Source: Limnephilus marmoratus (lineage: Eukaryota > Arthropoda > Insecta > Trichoptera > Limnephilidae). From it: DNA of 64,000 nucleotides. The stretch spans positions 44,301,460-44,365,459 of the forward strand of contig OU862913.1 in NCBI GenBank assembly GCA_917880885.1. Direction: 5' to 3'. Made by a program: the position numbers and the translations under genes. Under the pieces are notes generated by a model. That model did no database searches. It was not told where the DNA came from and saw only the letters and a list, made by a program, of their open reading frames with translations. This document shows, piece after piece, positions 20,114 to 32,100 of this stretch. Positions within the stretch are counted from its first letter, which is position 1. Each line of letters starts with the position of its first letter.

Positions 20114-23100
20114 CTGGAATACAACAACTCTCATTATATCAAACATGTCGGTACATTGATTAGTTAACCCCTCTAAGGTTCATTTGTTTGCTTTTGGAAA
20201 CAGCTCACATAGGTCTCTCTTACTGCCATGGTCAGAAATATGATCTAAATGGTGTTAGAAAGAGAAAACATCATGCTTTATATTTGAATCTAGAAGTTAT
20301 CCATAGAAAAATTAAAATGTACAACTCTATGAAATCAAAGTTTCTGACAACAATTTGAGAAAAATATATGAAACTTTAAGAATTTTTAGCTGATAGAAAT
20401 ATTGAAAGAAGGGTAAATGCAGGTAACTCCATTAACCCCTCCGCAACGTAAGCAGATATAAGCGTTAAAAATAGGACAGCAGTCAAGTACAATAAGCGTG
20501 TTTATACGTCAGCGCATTTGTTTCCATAGAAATCATTCTAACTCCGTTATTGTTTTAGTTACATCCCTAAAACAAAAAGTAAAAGGTCGATAGTAGATAT
20601 AAGCTGCACATCCCTATCAAGTTGTCTATGGAAATACATAACAGGAATCAGCTGTCAGTCGTGTAGTTGACAAAAATATTTACCCGCACAAATTTGCTAC
20701 CGGCAGCTCCACCGCGCTCCACATTTTAAATTTTTATTAAATATTTTTATATGAAATGATAAAAAAATGAAGTGATAAAAGTATGATGTTATTACACATA
20801 TATACAATAGAATTTTAGAAGTTGTTTACATAATCTGTGATTTTAGTACCGTTTTCACATAAAAACATCACGTGAGTAATTTTTACCTATTTTTAATGTT
20901 TGCATTCTAAATTTTAATATTTACAAATGCTAATATTTATTTGTAATATAATAATTTTGTAACCTTTCTAAAACAGTTTTTACTATTCGGCTACATTCAG
21001 AAATGTTTCATTTATAGAGCTTTAATTGTGAAGCGGTAACAACAAAAAGTTTTCGTAAAATGTCATTTTGTTAGAGACACCAAAAGCCAATATTCTCGAA
21101 AATTCGGAGGGGTTAATGGAGGACTGAATGCAGTTGGCGCTAAGAAAAAACTGTCAAAAGAAGCGAAGTTAGCAGTCCACAATGGAGTGCTGATACCTAC
21201 CCTGATGTATGGCAGTGAGGTATGAAACTGGTAGAGGAAGGATAGTAGACTGAATGCTGTTGAAATGAGATCCCTGAGGCGTATGTGTGCTAAAACCATG
21301 TATGATCAATTTGGAGATCCGCAAAGAATGCAAGGCTGATGTAAGCGTAATGAGTAAGATTAAGAAAGGGACCCTCAGATAGTTTGGGCATGTAGAGCGA
21401 ATGATTGAAGAAAATAATGTAAGAAGAATATATGACTCAAATGTGAATGGTAAAAAAAGTCAGGGACGTCCGAGGAAGACATGGCACGATCAAGTGAATC
21501 AGATAACTTGAGTCGGACCCTGCCAAAAGTCAGAATAATAGAAGAGTATTTATGAGACAATTTATGAATGTGAGTGAGGCAAAGAGTGTGCCAAGATGGA
21601 ATTGTTTGGCAGCGCATCCGTTCTGCCTACCCCTGCGGAAAAACAGCGTGATGGTTAGTTAGTTAGTGAATATTTATTCATGAAATGACAAAAAATGAGG
21701 TGTAATAATGTTTGTAATAATAAAATTTGTGTGTTTTTATGTTTTTTCTTTAACAGTGATTGATGAAAAAAAAATGTGTTTTAAGAAAAAAGTGTTTATT
21801 TGTAATAATAAAATTTAAAAGTTTATTTCATCACCTTTCTAAAACAGTTTTTAGCTTTCGGATATATGTTCAGATATATTCCATTTATTTGGATTTAATT
21901 GCAAAGTGGAAATACTATGACCATGTGACCGAGGCCTGGTGGTTTTAAATGTGCCTATTGTTAAAATAATATATTGATAAACTAGTGTCTCATAAATGTG
22001 CCTAATCTTTATATAAAATAAATAAAGTTTCTTTGTTTGTCCCGTATATATTACTATACCGTTCATCCGATTGCGATGAAACATTGGTGAGTTGTTCTGC
22101 GCACGCCTGCAAAGGTTTCTATAAACAATGATGAACTTTGGGGTTATGAAATGAGTATAAAAAATTGTAATAGATGGCGCCTGAGTTGCTCGAAAAATGT
22201 GTGTATTTTATATAGTTTAGCGGTAGAGAAGGAAGGAGGGAGGGGAATTGGAATTGGAGGTTCGCATGAGGGGGAAGTAGGGAGGAGGGAAGGTGGAAGG
22301 GGAATGCGGGAGGGGAATGGGCTGGGAATGGGGACGCACAGGAAAGGTCATGCAGGGGTGGGATGGGGGAGAGGGGGGGATTGCAAAGGAGACATATAAG
22401 CGGTAGGGGATAGCAGGGGAAAAATTTGATGCATTCTTCTCACACAGAAAGCTATTTGTGGCCTGCTCACGCGTCGGTTTATTTATTAGTGTACGCACCA
22501 GACGGAGAAACAAAAAGTATTGCATTTCTAAAAGCACTTCAATATACAGAATTACAATACAAACACTTTCTTTTGGTGGCAGTGCAACGCGTGCCGGGTA
22601 GTCGCTATTAAATAAATAATAAAGTAGGTACGGTTGCTTCAGTACCTTGCAAGTGTCACGTCCCTGCACTCCACCAGCGCACAAGAAAGAGGAGTGCAAC
22701 TTGAACTTGGGACCCAGACGTGTCTTTTGGAACTGACGCTGACAAGTGGCAAACTCCACCGTGTCGAGTTCCACCTTTTTCATGATGACAGCATAGCGGT
22801 CTGCTTTACCTGCAAACAAGATACACAAACAACATCTCATTACTACAGACTTCTTACATAGCGGTCTGCTTTACCTGCAATGAACATCTCATTACTACAG
22901 ACTTACATAGCGGTCTGCTTTACCTACAAACAAGACACACAAACGACATCTCATTTTTTTCAAAATTAGTTACTTTTTTTACGCAAAAAAATGTAACTAT
23001 GTAATTTTGAAAAAATCTGTTCTTTTATGTCGAAGAACGTTAACTATTAATGTACATGGGTTCCTATTTTATAATTCTTCTATTATTTCGAAAGTGTAAT

Positions 23101-26100
23101 TAATTTCAAGAAATGGCAAAGATAACCCTTATGGGTGAAAGGCAAATAAATAATTTAAAAAATATGAAAGTCTATGTGTTGTCCACGCCAAAAAATATCA
23201 ATTCGCATCAAGCTCGCCGCCAGCACGTAGATTATTGCGCAATGCTTGAAGCAAGCCACAAGCTTCCTCTGTAGACTGTCAAAATGCTTGGCCCAAGCAA
23301 AAACTACGCTCAGTGTTGCCAACTTAACGAAAAACTACGTGCTTGAAGGAAGCTACTATAGATAGTATCAGAATCTCATAAGAGTAATTTGAGTATTTTA
23401 CCAGTTCCATGACAGTTGATCTGGCGACAATTGGCCCCCCCGGCATACTTACATACATAGTATATGCAGTCGGTTTAGGGAAATACGGTATACCAATTTA
23501 CACAAAATATAACTAAGTGACCCGAAGCGATGTGCAGAGAGGATGTACCACCGAATAACAAAGTATTAAAGATATTTTAATTCAAATGCATCAAGGAAAA
23601 ATCTACTTGTCTATATACTGTGTATACCAGCGCATAAGTAGGTACAAAACAATCGACACTGAATATAAATTCGTTTGATATTCATACCAACTTATTTTAA
23701 GGATATTTGTAAAGTCAATTTTACGTTTGAAATTGGTAAATAATGCACAAAAAATAATTATTTTTTGGTAAATATCATTTCGGGGGACCAACTGTCAGTC
23801 ATCGCATTTAAGAGGTTAAATCTTTCTTGTCTGTTTCTATGGTTTCCATAGAAAAGATGTTCAAGGTGAACAGTGCAGTGGGGGGCGTCCCTACTGTAGA
23901 AATAGTGATTTGAGAGGCGGACTTACCAAAGTTAGTTTTACCCCAACCAGTAGCGAAACAGCCCTTGGCACCGGTGAAACTAATATCTGCTGCAGGAAGA
24001 CAAACCTGAAATTATACATTAAACAGTTAGGAGTACAACTGGCAGAGGAAAGATGAAAGAAATATTTAAAGTAACCATCATGCCGTTCCGCAGGGGTAGG
24101 CAGAGAGGACGTACCGCCAAACAACTCGGTCTTGCCTCACTTACATTCTTATTACATACTCTTCTATTATTCTGACTTTTGACATGGCCCGACTCAAGTA
24201 TCTGATTCACTTGATCGTTTCATGTCTTCCTCGAGCGTCCTCGACTTCTTCTACCATTCACATTTGCGTTGTATATTCTTCTTACACTACTATCTTCGTT
24301 CGTTCGCTCTACATGCAAAAACCATCTGAGGGTCCCTTTCTTAATCTTACTCATTACGCTTACATCAGCAATGCATTCTTTGCGGATCTCCAAATTGATC
24401 ATACATGGTTTTACCACACAATCCTTCCTCTGCCTATTCGATGCCTCACTGCCATACATCAGGGTTGGTACCAGCATTCCATTGTGGACTGCTAGCTTCG
24501 CTACTTTTGACAGTTTTTTATTAGTGCCAACTACATTTGGTCCTCCATTAATGGAGTTTTCTGCATTTATCCTTCTTTCAATATCTCTATCAGCCTTCCT
24601 ATCTCTCGTAAACATACTACCCAGATACACAAACTAAACCATCTACTCCAAGTCTTCATCATTCACAACTATATTGCACACTGTTTTCATACTCTCTCTT
24701 TCAAACACCATGACTTTAGACTTACTTACATTCATCATTAACTCATTTTTCATACATACTTTTTTCATCCTAGACACGAGAGATTGTAGATCTTCCATAC
24801 AGTTAGAAATCAACACCGTATCATCAGCATACAACAGGCAACATATTTTCAAATTACTCAATTTCGCGCCCAATCCCAACCTCTTTCAATTATGATTTAT
24901 TAAATTGAAGTGAGGGAGCGGGCCGGATCGGTAGAGAGAAATGAAAGGCGTCAAGTCGAAGTGGTGAGTCAGTCGTTTATTGGGCTACGTAGCAGATGGT
25001 CGGTGGTCGGTAACATGATGTAATGCGGAGTGCCGTAGATGATGCTGCAGGCGTTCGGATGTGATGGAGATGGTGCGGTGAAGGTCAGCGAGTTGCTCGA
25101 CACCATGGCGGTGGAGATGACCTATCTTCCAGGCCGTTGCTCGACGCTTTGAATCGCGGAGATGAACGGTGTGTGGCTCTGTGAGCTGAGCCACCAGCAG
25201 GTAGTCCTGGCGAGGCGGAGCGTGTTTCCATGGCAGCGAAGCACGGTGAGGCTTCGGGGTGCCATGAAGTGGTGAGCTGATCCCTGGACTGAAGGTGACG
25301 CAAGCCTTGTAAGTCGCGGGATGAATCTGATCTCTGGAGCTGAAGACACGATGGGCCTTGTAGCTGAGACGTGGTGGTGGACCTCGAGGAAGCTGCCCTG
25401 GAGCGTAGCGATACCATGCAGGAGCACTTATTACATGTTGAGATGTTGACCGATGATTAATGTGAGACTGAACTGCAGCGGGCGAGCGATCGGCTGCTTA
25501 TATAGCCGCGGTAGAGTAATTACCTCGCGGTAGGTAATACGAGCCACTTCGGCAGTTGACGAGAATATTCGGCGCCGTACAGATATTGTACGGTGCTGTC
25601 TCGAGACCTTTCTAGGCGGGGCGATATTATTATCGTCAGGCTGGCACGGGAGGCGAGAAAGTACATCGCGGCCAGTATAGGTACGAAGGTACCTAGGCAA
25701 GTAGGTTTGCCGATGGGCGCGAATATTAGGAGATGTTTCTCGTATGTTCTTTTGATGGCGAAGATAATAATGATGTGTCGCCACAGAAGTATACTTGGGC
25801 TGCAATGTAAATAATAGATGGGATCCTTCGGTTGAAATCAAATGCCGCATTGAGCAAACTCATGCAACCTTTATCCGCATGAAAAAGATGTTCTGCAGTC
25901 ATGATCTCAACCTTGGATTACGAATGCGAATGGTTAGATGCTACGTGTTTTCGATACTATTTTGTGAAATGGAAGCACGGACGCTTACTGAAAAACTAAT
26001 TAGGCAACTTGCGGCATTCGAGATGTGGATCTACAGAAGAATACTTAAAATAAGCTGGATGGACAGGGTTACGAATGAAGATGTTATGGTTTGGATGAAT

Positions 26101-29100
26101 AAAGAAAAAGAAGTTATTAAAACTATAAAAATCTGAATTCCATATCTTGGACATGTGATGAGACATCCAGAGAAGTATGAGATCTTGCATCTCATAATGC
26201 AGGGAAAGATTGCCGGAAGACGGGGCCCTGGAAGAAGGAGAACCTCATGGCTGAAAAACCAGTTTGGCCAGTCAACCGTAGAGCTGTTCCGGGCCGCAGT
26301 AAACAAAGTCCGCATAGCCAACGTCCGTTGATTGGACAGGGCACAAGAAGAAGAAAAAGAAATTTAAAAAAAAAGAAGTTAAAAAATGTAGTTATGATTT
26401 ATTAAATTAGAGAAGATTGAAAACAAGCCTTTTTGGACGCGAGGTCTTATGTTCACAGAATGACTAGTCTAAGATGTAAAATGCTTTACAAAGAGGCTTA
26501 CCGTATTGACGTTGTCAGCCAACACCACTGGCTCTTTGAGAAAGATGAGTGCGACGTCATTAGCGAGAGATTGTGCATTAAACTTGGGGTGAAGCAAGAA
26601 TCTGTCGGCGTTCCTTTCCTGGTATGGAAGACGCTCCTTGGTAGTCTGGGTGTCCCATTCTCCGGCGCGGATCTTTATTTCCAGCGGACGAAGTCTACAA
26701 AACAAAACCAAGTAAATCAAATGCAAAGGAAAAAATCAACACAAAGAAAACAAAGTTATTTAAATTATAATACATCTACAGTAGAATCCGGATATAACGA
26801 CCCTCAAGGGGCCAGCGATACTTTGTCGTACTAACCGGACGACGCACAAAATGGCCGGAGAATTTAAGCTTATTTTTACATGAGACCCGCCGAACTCCTT
26901 CACGAGGGTTACATTTGATTACACGGAACTCATTGTGTGGAGTTTTGAACCTAGTCACAACAGAAGATAAAAACTGACTGTGATTTACACGTGCTAATAA
27001 GGATAGGTGTTAGCGCGCGGGGAGTAGCCGGGCGCGGGGAGTAGGCGAGGCATAGGGCGGTGAGGTATTGTTGCTTAGGTTTTATAAAAAAAACACTGCG
27101 CGTCGTTCTAACTGGACGAATTATCATTAAAATAGGTCGCTTTAAGCAGTTGGTTGCTGTAAACGGAGTCGTACTAAACGAATATGTTTTCCTAGTACCT
27201 AACTATGAAATCTAACTTGAGTTAAGACTGTCTCGCTAAAAACGGTAAGCCGTTATAAGAGAAGTCGTTATATCCGAATTCTACCGTATTTTCAAATATC
27301 TTTTAAAACTTAAAAAAAAAACGGTTTTGTAAGAGAGTTGAACCTTTCTGCTTCATCTATTAACCCTGCAAAAATTGCAAGAGTGCCCCACGGTTGAATT
27401 TGGCAGGCACCTCTGGTCTGGGGCTCCAAAATACCTGAAAAAAAAACCCTCAACTCTGTGCAGAAACGGGCGGTCTGTTTGATAGATTCTCCCATCTTAA
27501 CCGACGGATTGCAACCTTTAGAGCGCAGGTTTCGAGTGGGAATGCTATCCTTGTTCTGCCGGTATTTCAATGAAAGATGCTCGGAGGAAATAGCTTCATT
27601 TATCCCCTCAGTACCGGTGCATAGTCGGGAAAGGTGCCAAACGCACGCCCAACATACGTACACGGTTGAAATTTGTCACATAAGAACGGGTCGCTTCTTC
27701 GACTCGTTCTTGAGCTCAACAGCTCGGCTGTGGAATGATTTGCTGTCCTCTGTGCTTCCTCCTTTCTACAACTCTTCAAGAACAATGTTCATTCCTTCCT
27801 CTCCTCAAAAAGCCCCTCTACACAGCATCTCAGATGACATAGACTCTGAGGGAAATTATTTTCCTCAGGACCTCCTGTGTGGAGTTAATGTTAAAAAAAA
27901 GGAACTGTAGTCGACACTCTACCAAGCAGCCAAATCCCGATTTTGTAATACCAATATTTATTGCATATATTAACACACTAAAAGCGCGCCTTCCATTGCG
28001 AGCGGAAAAGAGTAGAGCGGAGCGGAGAGGGAGCTGAGCGAAATAGTTTTGACTTTCCATCAAAAAAGAGTCGCTTAGAAGATATATGTTTGCCTTCCAC
28101 TGCCCGTGCGAGAAATGAGCGGGGCGAGCGGAGCGGAGCGAGGTCAATAAAAAATGAGAAATAGTTTTGCCCTTCCATTGATAACGAGTCAGTATCGCTT
28201 TGTTTCGAAATGAACGGAATGATTTTTGTGGTGTCAAGTTCTGATTTTAGTGAAGATGATTCTGCCAGCATGTATGCAATGAAAAAAATGTTTTCAAATG
28301 TATATTTATAGAAGGAATCTAATCTCAAAAATTTAAAAACTTTAAAAAAATATTTTACTTTCTTATTTCCGCCAATTTCATCTCAATGATGGTTTTCTAA
28401 GCCGAATTCTTTTTGTCGACATTGCGACAACTTTATTAGTCGTATCCTATAAACAAAATTGGCAAACCTCTTCAATAAACACCCCCGTCTCGACAAAAAT
28501 GCAGTCGAGGCAACTGAATTGATGACAGTTTTGGAGCGGAGTCCGCTAGAAACTAGTCGGCGATGGTGTGCGCTAGCGGACTCGTTTGGACCTAGTTTAA
28601 CTAGTTCGGTCCGTTCCGCTCACCTCGTTCTTAATGGAAGCACTTGTATGCAGTTAACGTGTGCGAGTCAAGCGGAGATCGTACGGAGTCCGCTCCGCTC
28701 GCATTAGCGGAGCGGACTCGTTCGAAACTATTTAACTCGTTTAGTCCGCTTCGCTGGCCTCGTTCTTGATGGAAGCACTTGTATGCAGTTAACGTTTGCT
28801 AGTCGAGCGGATTCCGTAATGAGTTCGCTCCGCTCGCAGTGGATGGCGCGCTTTAGGCAATTTGGAAGGCATGGGTACCGCCGCCCCAGGAACCATTTAT
28901 TGGATAATCAACCCCCCTGCCATAGGTCACCAACCAAAGAAACAAGGGGTTGGCTACCTTTGGTGATCCTTTACCCATACCTTTTTCTTTCAGAAAGACT
29001 TCTGAGGAAGTCTGGGATAAGAGAAATAAAGAAAAATAACAATAATAATATTATAATGCAAGCATTTACAATGATAACAGAGAGAAAATAAAATGAATTA

Positions 29101-32100
29101 AAAAAAAACATAGTCAGAGAAGTTATTCCACAAACCACCAGGCGTCCAACAACAATGTGCATGGCTATCGGCCAGACTATCAACCGCAGACGAAACCCGA
29201 AGTCCGCGCCCTTTAGCCAGCTCCCCGATTTTGCCTCGAAGAAATATGTGTCGGAAAGAAGAAAAGAGAAAGATGAGCGTCGGTTTGTCGGAGGGGGGTG
29301 GAAGGACGTCGAGACCGCGCAGCTATTCCTAAGACCTACGCATGTCATTGGGGGAGACGCGGGAGGATCGCGGGAAAACCGCTCCGGTGTGTGTTCCCCT
29401 GGTACTACGCACGGACATGATCTATCCCACCCGCTTTAAAGCAAGCAAGTGTAGTGAACTCACTTGGCGAGGCAGTGGGCTCCAGTGAGGACCACGGAGG
29501 GGTGTATGAGGGAGCCTGCGCACACGGCGCTACTGTCAGCCACATTCAGGATTGCCACAGTCCAAGGGAACTCTCCGAATTCTGATTCGTTTCCCTGCAA
29601 ACAAACAACAATATATATTAAAATAAACATGTTTTATTCAATTTATTAGAATCAAAAACATACCAATATGTTTAAAATACAATTTATTTTATTAATCCTA
29701 TTAATATGATAAAGTTGACAAAGGCCTCCTCCAACTACTGTCGCCATTTTTCTCTATCATTAGCTACTCTTGTCCGTGTACCACCCGCTATGAGGCCTTT
29801 GTCAACTAGTGACATACAGACAGGGAGTCGATGCATGGTAAGTGTTATAAATATTATAAATAATGTAATGTAATTTAATTTCTGTAAATTATTGTTAAGG
29901 CTACTATTATTATTATTATTATATTATTATTATTAATATTATCACTGAGGGAATACAAGAAGGCGCTGCAAAAAAGTGAAATACCCTTGCACGATGATGT
30001 CGTTTCTCACCCGGCATGCCGCTTAAAGTCTCGAAAACCCTTCTGGGCGGAAGGAGAAAGACTCCTTCGAACACCTCTCACCCCAGAAGATAGGTGGAAG
30101 CTTCAGTGGCAATCAGCCAACGTCAAAAACGCCAATCTCATTCAAGACCCCACTGAGAGACAGCCTGGGTTCTCATTGCCTCGCAAACTTTGGACTGCCA
30201 TCATTAGGATAAGGTGCTCCCATAGCCGTTGTGCTCACATGATACATAGATGGGGCCTTAAAGAGTCGGCGATGTGTGAATGCGGTGCGGTGCAGACCAC
30301 CGAACATGTGGTCAACGAATGCCCGCTCCATTCATTCCCCGGCGGGATTGATAAGGTCCACAGGGCAACGCCTGAGGCCCTAGACTGGCTTGCAGATCTA
30401 GATGTACCCCTCTGACCCCCCACCATACGAAAGAAGATTAATATTATAAAGGCGAAAGTTTGAATGGATGTATGGATGTATGTTTGTTACTCTTTCACAC
30501 AAAAACTACTGAATGGACTTTAAAAATTCTTTCACTTATAGAAAGCCACATTATTTGCGAGTACTATAGGCTGTATATATTGGTAAGCTCTGGCATTATG
30601 AATAGTGATGTAACGAATGTCATTTTTTGAGCATTCGCGAATGCGAATATCTGCTACCGACATTCGCGAATGCGAATGCGAATATTGAGTTTTTTTTTAA
30701 TTTGTCGCTAATTACGTATGGCTTAGCGGCTCACGTTTGCATCTTGTTCCGAGAATTTCCGAGTTGATCCGAAAAAAGCCGATCGGTTGTTTTATTTCAT
30801 TTGTCATCTGCTCGTAAACAAAAACAAGTGAATTTTAAGGTTAAAGTGTGAATGATTAGTGATAAACATGAGTAAATCAAAATTCTAGTGAAATTTGGAT
30901 TTACTTTACACTTTGCGATGCTGAACGTGCTAAATTACCAAACATTAAAAACTTATGAGTTTGTAAAGACTGATAAAAGTTTCAGAGAATAATTTGTTTT
31001 TGTTTGTTTACATTACATTATTATATTTTATTGTTTTCTAAGTTCTAATGAGAACTTAATTTTAATTTAGTCGTGATCTGGAATCTTGGAAATAGATGGT
31101 AAATAAAAAATACCAAATGATAAAGTAAAGTGAAGATTGATAATGTGATTAGTGATTACGAGGTTAACTTACTTTTTCTAATAATAAAAAATAAATAAGA
31201 AATAAATGGATTTTTTATTAACATAATATTATGTTTTTTCTGATGTTCATATTCGCAAAACATTCGCTTGAACTTTGCGAATGCGAATGCAAATATGCAA
31301 AAACATGCGAATATTCGCGAATGCGAATGCGAAATGCGAATATTCGTTACATCACTGATTATGAATAAGCTCTGGCGTTATGAAATTATTTTTCATACGT
31401 TTTCTGTCCATAATAAAATCGAGTTTTTGCAAACGTCAGAAGAAAAGCAAAACAAACGGTTGCCGTGGAAACGATGTTGGCATCGTAGTTCTCTATCACT
31501 AAAAAAGAATCGCCGAAATGTGAATAACTTCCGAACGATTGCACCAAATTAGATACTTAATTCTTTTTTTTTGTAAAAAAACTACTGGTGAGCTCTGGCA
31601 TTATGAAATTTGTATAAAAAATTGCAATAGGTGGCACGCGAGCAGTTTCAAAACGGAATGTACCGGAATTAATGAGGGTGGAGGGGGGGAGGGAGCGGAG
31701 GAGGGGGAAGGGGGAGGGGGGGAGGGGGTAGGGGGGGGGGGGGGGGGGGGGGCGGAGTGGGAACCCCCCTAATACCGTGCGAGCGAAGCCGCGGGAAAAA
31801 ACTAGTATTTCATAAATCAAAAATATTTTTCTATCTATTTATATATCCATGTAGGGTGTAACAGCATGTAACCGAGGTATTTTAACCAGCGATTCCTTAG
31901 TATATTTGGATTAAAAAATGTAGATGTCATTTTGCTATCCGAAGCCATTTTTTTTCTATTAAAAACATTAAAAATATTTTTCCATCACATGCCGTAACTG
32001 ACTCGTTAAATTTAGCGCGTTTATAGCCTAGCGGACACTTCATATTACCACACGAAACAGTGCGTCTCGCTCAAACACGTCACAACGGTATATATTCCAT

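Larger units (their letters stand above)
20164..21948. mobile_element. TTAA-MITE split by a LINE
   Basis: TTAA at 20164-20167 and 21945-21948. The left part (20168-20388) and right part (21664-21944) together match the copy at 11635. Between them sits a LINE 3' fragment, which is itself interrupted. Confidence 0.75.
30433..31805 (+). mobile_element. Helitron-D copy interrupted by a hAT element
   Basis: Starts about AATATTATAAAGGCGAAAGT, ends GCGAGCGAAGCCGCGGG...CTAGT (CTAG 31802-31805). The interior has the ATTATGAAATTTGTATAAAA and CAATAGGTGGC landmarks and an extreme G-rich core. A 755-bp hAT element interrupts it. Confidence 0.6.

Noticed and set aside
22217..22840. 207-codon ORF on the minus strand as one gene
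   Set aside because: Only 22809-22646 (exon 7) is coding; the rest is read-through into a Helitron purine core past the GT donor and into the intron before the acceptor.
26433..26834. Plus-strand ORF of 133 codons
   Set aside because: It is antisense to exon 5 of the protease homologue, which has splice sites, phase and family motifs on the minus strand. ORFs at 19879, 33483 and 54640 are rejected for the same reason.
29155..29439. Small GC-rich gene upstream of exon 4
   Set aside because: There is an open frame, but no splice signals, no recognisable domain and no repeat match; base composition alone is not enough.
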